A DNA stretch of 64,000 nt from Odiellus spinosus. Its lineage: Eukaryota; Arthropoda; Arachnida; Opiliones; Phalangiidae. The notes below the pieces were generated by a model that was not told the origin of the DNA, did not search any database, and saw only the letters and a list, made by a program, of their open reading frames with translations. The stretch spans positions 15,169,602 through 15,233,601 of the forward strand of contig OY987227.1 of NCBI GenBank assembly GCA_963920705.1, read 5' to 3'. This document shows positions 38,181-49,014 of the stretch, piece by piece; the first letter of the stretch is position 1, and each line of letters opens with the position of its first letter. The position numbers were made by a program, and so were the translations under genes.

Positions 38181-39926
38181 TTCGAACCTTAGATCAAAGA
38201 AACATTAAAGAGAATCGAAGCCGAGCTTAAACTAAGATGTATCCTTTAAACAGTGTTGAAATCTAAGTTTGAAATATGTTTCATAAATTTGTTGCGCGCC
38301 ATGAGGATCTTCTCCGCTTTTAGCTAGCAATTTCTACATTTTGCAGCGGCGACAAAATCAACAGCTGCTGACGTTATGAGACGTAACTTTTAAGTCTACT
38401 ATCAGAAATATTATGGAAATTTCAACACGCACAAAGCTTAGGGTCGATAAAAAGTATTTGAAACTAAAGCGATATAGGGCGTTCTGAAATTTTAAACTGA
38501 TTCTAACAATATTTATGTGTTGGTTATATTTATGGAAGTTTCGTTGTTAGTTTATTATAAGATTTTTATGGAATTTTTATATTTGTATTTTAGCCTCGCA
38601 GTAAGTTGTTATTATATATGTAGAGTAAATAAAAATAAAACGATATTTATAATAAAAATTTGGTTTATATTTACTTTTAGATGTTTAAATTCGGTTTTTG
38701 TATGCCTAGATATTCAATTTATGAAACAGGCAAAGAATATTTTGCAGGTGCTTTGCCTGGTTCCTTAGATTTATTTTATTCGTATGGGAATTTTCGAATT
38801 GAGCTAGGATTTAAAATTAAATTTAGTATCTACGCTTGTAAACCTTTTAAAGTTCTAGGCATAAATAATTAATTCCTTTGGAAACTTAGCTTATGTAAGA
38901 TAAATTAGTTACAACTTGGGATCATTAGCTTTAAAAGTTAAATCTCAAGCCTATAAATATTAAGTCTAGCCAAATAAAGGAGTAACTTTTCTTCCCATGG
39001 CGATACGAGAAGAAAAGTCAACTTTTTTTGGGGTAATTTAATTTGTAGCTTCCTTAGCTTAGAGAGGATGTAGAAAAATCAGTGGAAAATTTATAGTTAC
39101 AGTGTGAAAGCTAGAGATAAAGAGTTAAAGAAAAAAAAAAAAAAAAATACAGAACAAGTTTCTTTCTCGAACTTGGGATAAAATAAAAAAAGGAGCGATG
39201 AAAGAACGCCAATTGAATCAATAAACAAAAATTAACCGTAGGACGTCTTATCTAGGGATAAGAAAAAAGGGGATGAAATTGAGGCGCCAACAAAACTCGA
39301 TTTTCGAGAGTTTCTCTCTCTCTTCTTCTTTTTATTAGAAAAAAAATAGAAAAACGAAAATTCCTTTCCTAAAAAACTTAATTCAATAAACTGAGAGATA
39401 GAAGCTTATTTTGACACAAGATAAAATAAAAACAAACTATATTTAGAACCCTATTTAAAAAAATAATGTTATTGGATTCCAAATTAATTTCAGAATTTAA
39501 TCCCTTTTTTGGTACCAGGTAATTAAACATCTAATCAGAAAAGATAGTGAAAGAATAGAATTAAATTAATTACAGTATAGAAGAATAAAATTAAACCCAC
39601 CAATCAACGTTCGTTTTTAACTTTAAAAGCTTTTTTAGAATTATAGGTTTAAAATTAAAAGTACTAAGCATTCCGGGATAATTATGGGTCAAAGATTAAA
39701 TTAAGAGAATTTCAGTGACTGACCTTGAATAAAGTTAATTTAATAAAAGGTACATAACCCTGATGTTATTCGGGGTTTAGAATATATTGTATTTAACAGA
39801 TTAATAAATGCGTGAAAATTACTAACCAATTAGTCAAGGTTTAAAATATTTTAAAATGAAAAGCTCACTTAAAAAAATTCAAATTATTTCCAAAATACGG
39901 AATGAAATTTAAATTTAATCAGATAG

Positions 39927-39953
39927 AAAAAAAAAAAAAAAAAAAAAAAAAAA
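39927..39953. repeat. Poly-A tract (27 A)
   Basis: Uninterrupted run of 27 A followed by GCGCTTGAGTG; no recognisable retroposon before it. Confidence 0.9.
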
Positions 39954-40290
39954 GCGCTTGAGTGAACTTTCCTTAGAGGAGAAATAATATTCTAATGCGT
40001 GTCCTAATCTGGTTTTTCTGGCTTGTATATAAGATCATAATGCTAAAACGATTTAGAATGTAGAAGAAAAAAAAAATAAAATAAAAAAGGGAGAGGGGAA
40101 AATATTGTAATACCTGGCTTCAGGCAATTTAAATATCATTAAATTTATACAAATTCCTATAAATAGCGCCGAGATATAATTAAGAACAATTTTGACTGTG
40201 TATAACATAACGAAAATGTATATAAGACGTTAATTAACATCAAAAACATTAACCGCCCTTTTAATTAAAAGATTGTATTATAATGTGGGG

Positions 40291-40600
40291 TTGATATTAG
40301 CTATGACGAATCTCAACATCATCAAATTACAAAATAATTTGATATTGGCTGTGACAAATTACAAAATCGTTAGATATTGGCTGTGACGAATTACAAAATC
40401 CTTAGATATTGGCTGTGACAAATTACAAAATCCTTAGATATTGGCTGTGACAAATTACAAAATCCTTAGATATTGGCTGTGACAGATTACAAAATCCTTA
40501 GATATTGGCTGTGACAAATTACAAAATCCTTAGATATTGGCTGTGACAAATTACAAAATCCTTAGATATTGGCTGTGACAAATTACAAAATCTTTAGATA
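40291..40600. repeat. 32 bp minisatellite, TAGATATTGGCTGTGACAAA unit
   Basis: About nine to ten copies with an exact 32 bp period in the middle (unit starts spaced at 40381, 40413, 40445 and so on). The central copies are almost identical. The first two, with CTATGACGAATCTCAACATC, and the last are diverged, the usual pattern when an array expands from its middle. Confidence 0.92.
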
Positions 40601-42051
40601 CTACATATTAGCATAACCCAATTTATGAGAAACCTCAAAATATTTAGACATCAGCATAAATCAATTTATAAATTAACAAGCCTCAAAAGTTCTCCTTTGA
40701 AATCTCAAAATAGCTATTGAGATTAAATCTCAAAATCCCTAAGCAAAATACGTTCACAAATATCAATATTCCTCTAAAAATAACTATCCGATGTGCCAAG
40801 TCCCTATTTTCCTGGCAAACATTCTCGCGAATATATCTCGAAATCCTACAAGCGTACACAAATTAAAATGTCCGACCCATCTGAATGTAATAAGTACACT
40901 TAAAATCAGTTTTAATCAAGCTTAAAAGGGGTCATTAATCTAGAATGTAAGGAGTCCCTTTGTCTCTCTAACTAATTAACTTTACAAAACACCACCTTAC
41001 TACCCAACAAATAAATTAAATTGGCCATAAGGCAGAAAAATAATCCTATATTATTATTGTACAATCCTTATTTCTATCGGAACCTATAATTCTGTCAAAA
41101 ACAGAATGTCACAGCATTACTCTCTTTTTAGTGCTGGGCCTTATTCAGCAAAGACGAGAAAAATCTAGCAAAATAACTGATTCGGTAGTAATTTAAAGGG
41201 GGGAGGAACAAGTCCTAGACGACTAAATTGATTTCTCCGCTGTAGGATATAGTAATCGATTTTAATGGCAGCGCGAGCGAATGCCCAAGAGGGAGGAGAA
41301 ACCTGGTGCGAAAGACCTAAGGCTCACTCACTAAGGCCCCTGAGAGAGCTAAGCCTAACCAAAGACCTAGGCCCAATTTTGTGCAAAAGAGAAAATCAAG
41401 ACAGCGCGAACCCTGTAATTCAACCTTTAATGGTCGGAACGTAAAATGCACCGCTACCAGTTTAATTTCTATATGATCCTGTTTGGTTATAAAGTAAGCC
41501 TCGATTAAGTTTGAAAGAGCTGAAAATTTTAGATGGAATACAGTATTCTATACTACCTCGGGACTTTTAGTCCCTAACTGCCACCTCACGTCAGTTACTT
41601 TACCCAATCTATTTGATTTAAATCACAAAGAACTTTGAATTTCTATTCCCTTACGTGAAATGTATTTTGTTTCATAGTCATCGGGAAAACAGGTAAATTG
41701 TATAGTTTCTAACAAATCCTAAGGGATTTCCTACTTTAGACAAAAGGATACGCGACTTTCAAAAATATTTTCCCATCTTAAACGAGTTAAAAGTTTCCTA
41801 CAGAGTTCCTTACTAGCTTAAATTAAAATTGAAACACCAGAGAATGTCAAATCACTCGGGTTACTCTTTAATTTCATTCCTTTCATTTTGTAATCTTTCC
41901 TTAGGTTAGGCCTTAGGTGGAAGAGGAAGTAATTTACTAGCTTTATTAAGGCGTGATATATTACAAATTTTTAATTATATCTTCATTAACTTGACACGAT
42001 AGCCTTGAGATAAGATTACTATTTCTTGTACGACCTAAGCCTTAACGCGAA

Positions 42052-42303
42052 ATGGGCGAACCATTTAAAAAACAACCTGATTTTGTAGAGAATGTATTAG
42101 GCATAACCAGAGGGCGGCATACACTTGAGAACTTGTATTTGGGTGTACAAAATATTTGTACTATTTGGCCTAGCAAAGCTGAACTCAAGAATTCACTAGA
42201 GTTTGAAATTAATGATCTGTCAAAATTGAACTCAATTGTACAAGATAGAATTCTGAAGCCCTTCGGTCTAACCTTAAATAATGTAACAGTTTCGATTACA
42301 TAA
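42052..42303 (+). CDS. Small ORF of 83 codons, unassigned
   Basis: Opens with ATGGGCGAACC and closes with TAA. The peptide contains ENVLGITRGRHTLENLYLGV and later LKNSLEFEINDLSKLN; it has a balanced amino-acid mix and no low-complexity run, unlike most chance frames here. No signal peptide, membrane segment or motif is recognised. It lies inside the presumed KDM3 intron on the opposite strand. It could be a fragment of a decayed mobile-element gene, a nested gene or chance; I do not assign a function. Confidence 0.25.
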   Translation: MGEPFKKQPDFVENVLGITRGRHTLENLYLGVQNICTIWPSKAELKNSLEFEINDLSKLNSIVQDRILKPFGLTLNNVTVSIT

Positions 42304-42428
42304 CAGTCGAATTATGTATGATGAATTCAAAAGGCTTATAAAATGATATGTGAAATTGAAAAACATTAACTTATTATAACCCGCTAACTTTATCAAGCCA
42401 CAAAAGCTTCCGTAACATCTGTACACGC

Positions 42429-42473
42429 AACTGATTACAGCTTTAGTCGGTAATGCTAAAGATGTAATCAGTT
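42429..42473. repeat. Hairpin, 18 bp arms
   Basis: AACTGATTACAGCTTTAG (42429-42446) pairs with CTAAAGATGTAATCAGTT (42456-42473) with one mismatch and a 9 base loop. It belongs with the GTAATCAGT/GGTAATGCTAAA family at 18.5 and 60.7 kb and is the most compact copy. Confidence 0.85.
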
Positions 42474-42879
42474 CCACGCGGAAGGTTTAAATTAAGTAAT
42501 ACACCAGGCATCATTTTAGTATTAGAAATATTGACCTTACCTTTCTATTAATTCCTTGGTCAGTATTTTATCAATTAATACTTTTAAAGTATTTTCAGTT
42601 AAAGTTTATATCAAAATCCGTTTTGAATTTAATGGAAAAAATAATGGAAATTATAGTATTAAACGTTCAAGGTTATTGCCGCGCGCACAAATCAAAATTT
42701 AACAAAAAAAAAATTAAAAGAAACGAACAACACAATTACGCGTGACGTTCAAAAACACGTTTTAAATACGTTAATTAGACTTAATCACTAAACACCCGCT
42801 ACCGACTACCTTAAAATTACGATTTGATATTTTCTCTCTCAAGGATAACCTATTTTTTCTTCTTTTTTGTTTATTTTTT

Positions 42880-43180
42880 ATTTTAAAGGCGGAGAGGAAA
42901 ACGTAATCTACGATCCACCATCGTTGGCTAACTTGGCTTCGAAGCCCATGGTTTCCCGCGATATTATGAGAGCACAGGCCTGAAAGCCGAGGCACGGCTG
43001 TGCGCGGAAGATTCCCACCTAGTTCTTACCCCCTTTACCCCTCTCTACGTTTCTTTCGCAACGTTCCCCTCATTCCCCCCGCGTTCAAAACCTCTCTCTT
43101 AACGGCTGCAGACAGAGAGGAAGGTTTATTTCCTGCCCCTTTTGCGTTTTAACATCCTACCAGAATATTTTTTTTTGTCA
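42880..43180. other. GC-richer block, possible promoter or alternative first exon
   Basis: Contains CpG-bearing and C-rich sequence (CGGCTGTGCGCGG, CCCCCCGCGTTC). On the minus strand a well-contexted ATG opens MGFEAKLANDG before a possible gtgg donor. On the plus strand a frame reads ENVIYDPPSLANLASKPMVS. Neither is supported by a family match. It could be a regulatory or first-exon region for the minus-strand gene, but this is a guess. Confidence 0.15.
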
Positions 43181-44436
43181 TTTCTAACCCCTTTTCCTCT
43201 TCAGAAGCATTTTTATTAATGTCTATAGTTCGGTAATATAATGGATCTAGCGTCAGTGAGCAACTGTTTATATATATATATATACAGACTAATTTTCATG
43301 ACCTACAAAGATATTGAAATAATTATTTGAAACCAACGTTAATCAAAAGAATAATTTTGACTTAATGGTACCACGAAAACGATCGCTATATTTAATTTTA
43401 AATAGACTTCGAGTCAATTACGTAACTAAGCCTTTTTTAATTTCAAATTTCGCTAACTTCATAACTTTCTTAAACTATATTAAATTAAGAATGATACTAA
43501 TTAACTATCTTTCTAATTAATGAAATTTTTACTTTCATTGTTTAGCTTTACAAAATCTGTTCTAAGCAATTATAGTTAAATAACATTTAAAAGATTTTGA
43601 AACTATAGTGTCCCCTAACAAATATGTCACTTGGGATTCCATGTGACATTGGTATAAAATATTTTTTTATGTTGGACACGTTCGGTTGTCAATTAAAATG
43701 TTCTTGAAAAAAAATGTAGGGAAGACAAAATTCCTACCAGATACCAAATCCCTTTCATATACTACTTGGGTGTTCAAATCTTTTTCTCGGATCTTTTAGG
43801 CCTAGAATTTTGTACAGGAGAAAATATGCCTACATGTTTTCAAAGGAATTCTTTGTATTACACTGTCTGACTTTGAGAAGACTGAAGAGAATTTTATTTC
43901 TTTTGGGAGTTAGGGAGGACGTTTTTATTTGTTGAAAGGATTAAATGTGATGTGGTATTTGTATTTTTTTCTTTTAGATTGTACTGGAAGATTATAGCCT
44001 AAATATTAGGATAGAAAAAAAAGGGCGGTGTACATTTTGAGACGAGTGTTTTTGACCTTGTTTTTTTTCCCCGAGTGTTTAAAATAAATTTCGTTTTGTT
44101 TAAATACAATCAAAATACTCGTGACTTGGGTCATTTAAAAACCAGTAAGAATATGTTTGAAGTTGTATTAGGATCAGAGATATTTTGGTGTAGCCTTGTC
44201 TAGCTCCAACAGTGGTTAAATTGGGTAACTTACAAACCTTGGGCGTCTCAGCGCAATATCCATAACTGATCATTTTAAAGATTGATTAAAAATACCTCGA
44301 ACAAGGTATTAACATAAATAATTCGAAGTATTTCTCTCAGTCGATCTATTATTAACACAAAGTAATTAAGCCTTGGTTAGTTTCTAAGACTCGGCAGACA
44401 CCCGTGTGGTTTTGTTAGTTGCATAATTTAACCATT

Positions 44437-44650
44437 GTTTGCCGCTTGAAGACGCTTAAGAAAGACACTTTACGTCATGCTATTCTTGTCTTTATAGGGA
44501 AAATAAAGGGACAAAAACAAAGTGTTGCCAGCCACATCCGAGAGCAAATTGAAGCAGAGAGAAAGACTACAAGCTCAGTTCTGGAACTGATCCATTCTGA
44601 ACTGTGCTCAAGAGCTCCTGGCATCCCAGCAATAAAAAATGTTTTTTTTT
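44437..44650 (+). other. Protein-like open stretch, unassigned, after a GTTAGAGGACG-like end
   Basis: TTGTTTGCCGCTTGAAGACG resembles the 37.5 and 56.4 kb repeat. Then, after a ctttatag acceptor-like site, a frame reads KIKGQKQSVASHIREQIEAE and RKTTSSVLELIHSELCSRAP, ending in a region with AATAAA at 44631. The opposite strand is also open. G+C is higher than nearby. Probably part of an interspersed element with a remnant ORF; family not recognised. Confidence 0.25.
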
Positions 44651-44750
44651 ACCCCTTTACGATTCACCTAATAAACAATTAAACCTTGAACTCCTTATGA
44701 AAGATATGATTTATAAAGTTATGTGTAGAACAAAATTATAGTCTGTAGTG

Positions 44751-45032
44751 CAGGCTGGGAAATAAGGATAATTTTTAAACTGGACTTGTGGGCAGTAGAG
44801 CCCAAGCAGTTTAATTAAAAAACTGTACATTGGCCAGTTACAATTTTCACGAGCTTGACAATCTGTCATTATGACGTAGGACTATGACGTAGGCTAAGAA
44901 ACAAAACTAAATTTTGGAATTAATTAACTGGCCTTGTGGCCAGTAGACCCCCAAGCATTTAATTTTTAAACTGGCCCAGCTAATTTTTAAACTGGACTTT
45001 TGTCCAGTAAAACCGCCTTATTTCCCAGCCTG
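44751..45032. mobile_element. Non-autonomous hAT-type MITE with perfect 8 bp target duplication
   Basis: Terminal inverted repeats CAGGCTGGGAAATAAGG (44751-44767) and the exact complement (45016-45032). Both sides carry CTGTAGTG (44743-44750 and 45033-45040), an 8 bp target duplication as made by hAT transposases. The 282 bp element has no ORF. Its interior repeats variants of TTTTTAAACTGGACTT and CAGTAGA, so it was built from a small duplicated module. Clean ends imply a fairly recent insertion. Confidence 0.93.
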
Positions 45033-46114
45033 CTGTAGTGTAAAGTCAATGTATTCGTATTCTAAAATCTTAAATGTATCAAATTCGCAAAATAAAGATG
45101 AACTAGGATTTTGATAAACCTTGAGTTTCAAAAAGGAGATTAAACCCGGTGTTTAAAAAAAAAAAATCAGTTGTCAAATTGTGGCGTGAATGAAAAGATT
45201 CTAGCTGTCGTGGTTTGTCCCTTAAAGGTCCTCGACAATGGAAATAAGTATAGTAAACCTTGGATGGTACAAGAATATATTTCGAAAGACAAAAGCCCCT
45301 CCTACTCTCATAGGGATTAAAATTTCAAACGGGGAAACTTCCAAAAACTTTTCAGAAACAAAAGCTGGCATATGGATCAAGTTTTACGACACGAGACGTT
45401 CCAAAGATAGTACGAAACTATAGGGAGCTTTTAAACGAGCTTAGGATAAACATTCTAAAAAAAAAAAAAAGATCTAACATAAAACGCCGACTTTTTTTTT
45501 GGGCGAATGAAAAGGCTTTTCCCTCTTTGTAAGAACGCTAAAGAATCACTTTTAAACTTCAGTGTGTACTAATCTAATCTCTTAAAACTATGACATTGTT
45601 TCAAACAAATCAGGCTAAAATTTCAGCCTGATCCTAACTGTTTTTAATATTTCATGATGGTTTTTCCAAAACAAAATCTAGTTTCAATAATGTTATCCCT
45701 AAATAATCAATACCATCAAAGATAAATTCACTTTTCTCATAGTTTTTCCTTATTATTTCAAGTTCTTTCTAAACCTGTAACCAAAATATACAAACTATAG
45801 TTTGTCAACGTCGATGGTGCATCTCTAAAAATAACAGTATAGCCTTCTATCAAAGTCTGTTGAAACCTTCTTATTATAGCTAAAAGACAAGCGTGGGCTC
45901 GAAAACCTAAGGACCTTGCCAAGTGCCAAACAACTTCAGTTATTGAAATAAGCGATAGGTTTTAATTTTTGTTTTGTTATCTTTCACGTAAAAATACAAC
46001 TCAAAACCAAGGCTATATGCATTTATCAAAGTAATCTAGAGTTTTTCACGCGCACTGATTCTGAAAATATTTCTAACGTTATATTTAGCATTTTATCAAG
46101 GCTTGACACAGTTT

Positions 46115-46359
46115 CTTTACTTTCTTATAGGCCTAATCTAACAGTAAAAAAATTTAAAACCAAATATTAAACTATAAATACATTTAAAACTTCCCATATG
46201 AGGATTAGCGACCGGTGACCAATGGCCCTTCAATAGTGAAGTTCAGGATCTACACGAATCCAGCTAAGCCTATTTTCCAGTTAAATAAAAAAAATCTGGT
46301 AGATTAGGCCTATTTAAAGTTTTAAACGAAAAGGAATGTTGTTAGGCTGCATTCTCCCT
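46115..46359. mobile_element. TTAA-type MITE family, copy with truncated left end
   Basis: Starts inside the family at TATAGGCCTAATCTAACAG and ends with GTTAGGCTGCATTCTCCCT, followed by TTAA (46360-46363). The internal GATTAGCGACCGGTGACC and CCAGCTAAGCCTATTTTCC match the other copies; the central palindrome is shortened. Confidence 0.75.
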
Positions 46360-47545
46360 TTAAAGGCCTCGCAGGCTAGACTAAGGGTTTGTTTCTCTCT
46401 TCAATATTCTTCGTCATAATACTATTAATTTACAGCTTTATATTTTACGAGTTTTAGTTCTTGGAGTTCCAACGGAATATGTAGGCCAAATGGTCGAGGG
46501 AAAACTCAATAAAATATATAATCTACAAAGGAGAACCCCAACTAAGTGCTCGCGAATTAAGAGGCCCATTTTTTCATACATCAATCGAATAAGTGTTCTG
46601 GGGAGAATATAACAAAAGCCATATTGAAATAGTACAAGCTTCGCAACAACGTTCGTTTCGAAATAATACGTAATTTTTTTTTTCTTCTTTCAAATAAAAG
46701 CGATTTTATTGGTTTTATGGTTGAATGAAACTGCTTTAGTCCTTGAAAGTGTTTTTAAATGGATTAAACTTTCCATAGTTAAATTATATATTTAAACAGA
46801 ATTTAGGTTTAATAAAATATTTGAATTGATAGAGTTTAACCATAAATTTAAACTTTTGACCTTTAAACTGTATATGCAATATATTTCAGGTTTTATATAG
46901 GTAAAAAGTCTAAATACATAGGAATTTTGAGAAATTATGAGGTAATATTGTAAATTTTGTGAAGTTATCGAATAATATAGAAGAGATATTGAGACATTTT
47001 AGGATATTATACAAGAGAATTTAAGGTTATTGCATAATGGAGGTTTGGAGCGAAATGGAGCATTTCCGATAGTGCAATTATAGGTAAAAATTCTTAAAAT
47101 TATAGAATATATGTGGAGATTGTAACAGAAATACCATAAATTGTGACTTATTCAACTGTCAGTACATGTTGTCTAGATTTATTTCCTAGCTTACGTTAGT
47201 GGTTATTTTTAAGCACTTAAAAAGTCGGGATAACTTAAGATAAATTACGAATTTGAACTATCCAAAGTAGCGACTATATGCGGGGGGGGTGGGGGGATTT
47301 ATAAACCCTTACGGCAACGGATGAGGGGTTTTAACGAAATATATAACGGGTTTATACTTTGATTAATATCGACAATTTAAAAGAAAATTATAAAGAAAAT
47401 ATAAATAAAAAATAAACCCTCTCACCAAAAAAGGTCATTTTTTTTCCTTTCTAGATAAATTTTATCATCTACAGCCACTTATAACAACCACGAAACCGGT
47501 AAAATATCTAGAGGGGAGAGAAACAGATTTTCTCTTACAGGAATG

Positions 47546-47629
47546 AAAAAAAAAAAAAAAAAAAAAAAAGAATTTAAAGACAGATCAAGCGTAACTTCTT
47601 GAGAGGAAAAAAAAAAAAAAAAAAAAAAA
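47546..47629. repeat. Twin poly-A tracts (24 A and 23 A)
   Basis: 47546-47569 and 47607-47629, separated by 37 bp of ordinary sequence. A minus-strand frame across them gives only phenylalanine runs and is not a gene. Confidence 0.9.
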
Positions 47630-48159
47630 GAAAAATGGTGGAGGCGCCGGTTATTGCCGACAGCCATGTCTATAATCCATACTATAGGATAAATTTAATA
47701 TTTCATCACGTACAATACTAGAAAGCTATCAATTCCCATCATTTTCTGTCATAGAATTAGCAAAGAGCACATATACCTAAATGATGAAATTTAAAACTGA
47801 TTCCTTAAAAAATATATATAGAAAAAAAAGGTAGAAGGGAGGAAGGCAGCCATCTAAAAATCAAAACCAGATTTTGGAGGAAATGTACAAAAAAAAAATT
47901 ACATAAAAAAATTGGGAGGATGAGAGCTGGCTTCCAAAAGAGAAAAAAAAATAAAGACCTGTCGGAGAGGGGATTTTTATTTTACTTAGGCCTACAGATT
48001 CGCGTAGAACAGAATGTATGTACAGACTACATAGCAATGGGGAAAATATTCCACCTTGAAAAATAACAGGTTTTTTCTATCTTTCCCCATCTTTACAGTA
48101 AAGATTCAATACGAACAAACCTACTTTCCCAACAAATCCAAACAAAGACGATAGTGAAA

Positions 48160-48988
48160 CCTAGCTTTGCACAAACTGAAACCTAATATTGAAAACTTCG
48201 AAGAGCGCGTGAGTGTACTCTAGGGGGTAAACAAGGGGTAGATTGGGACGTCCCGTACTCCGGGGGTCACAGACTGTCGACCTTTTCCGATGAGGGAGGG
48301 TAAAAAAAAAGAAAAATTCTGAACTTCTCTCAAACCAGACGGAATCCGGGAGTTCGACGGGGAGGCGAACCAAATGAAAGCTTACTGCTGATAGATCCTA
48401 CAATAAAAAGCCATCTTTGTTTCCATTCTACATTCAAAACCTCCTCTTTGGAACCCCTAAGCACGGAACTAGGGGTTGAGACCCCCTCCCCCTGCAGAAA
48501 AGAACCAAAAAAATGCAACGGTTTCTGGCGCCCCTCGACCAAAAAATTCACCTGGTACGCCGCTCTGTAGGCGTTGAGAGTTTTAGGTTTCGAAAAGTTC
48601 GCCGGATATCTCTCGGATTTAAGCAGTACTACCAGGATATGGAGACGCGCCTCTCTGGACACGTAAATTGGAGGGCCCCCAGCTCCCACCGCGCCCCATA
48701 GGGGTAAAGTTGTAAAGCAGTATTCACCCCAACCTCAAGGCCATTTAGAGTCACCCTCTATGCCTAAGTTCGTTTCACAAGGAGGGTTCAGACCCATAGA
48801 GGCTACGTTCTTTCTAAGTACTAGTTTCGCATCAGTTGTATCTTCGTACTGAGATATAGCTTGGTATCATTCACCCACGAGTCTGTATCGTAGTTGAAAT
48901 GGGTCGCAATGTCTTCGCAATTAGCTTCAGAACGAATAGATAGTGCCTTAGTTCTAAATAAAGTTTAATAGTGAAAAAAATATTATGG
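48160..48988 (+). mobile_element. GC-richer block ending in an LTR-like tail, limits uncertain
   Basis: The last part before the primer-binding site has AATAAAG (48957), as expected for the polyadenylation signal of an LTR, and G+C above the neighbours. Overlapping open frames of 60-119 codons on both strands (48330-48701) have no recognisable domain. No second LTR or target duplication was identified, so this is a partial assignment. Confidence 0.35.
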
Positions 48989-48994
48989 TGCCGA

Positions 48995-49014
48995 AACCCC
49001 GGGACCATCTAAAC
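48995..49014 (+). mobile_element. LTR retrotransposon relic: second tRNA-Phe-type primer-binding site
   Basis: TGGTGCCGAAACCCCGGGA, the tRNA-Phe complement with one extra C, lies about 30 bp after an AATAAA-bearing LTR-like tail. Downstream sequence has no gag or pol frame. Beyond this site it shares no obvious similarity with the 23.37 kb site, so two different elements with the same primer preference, or very old copies, are implied. Confidence 0.5.

Noticed and set aside
47479-47667. Minus-strand frame with long phenylalanine runs
   Set aside because: Produced by the two poly-A tracts.
48330-48701. Minus-strand 119-codon frame considered as an upstream KDM3 exon
   Set aside because: Compared with the expected KDM3 N-terminal segment it has no match, and the block fits an LTR-like relic better.
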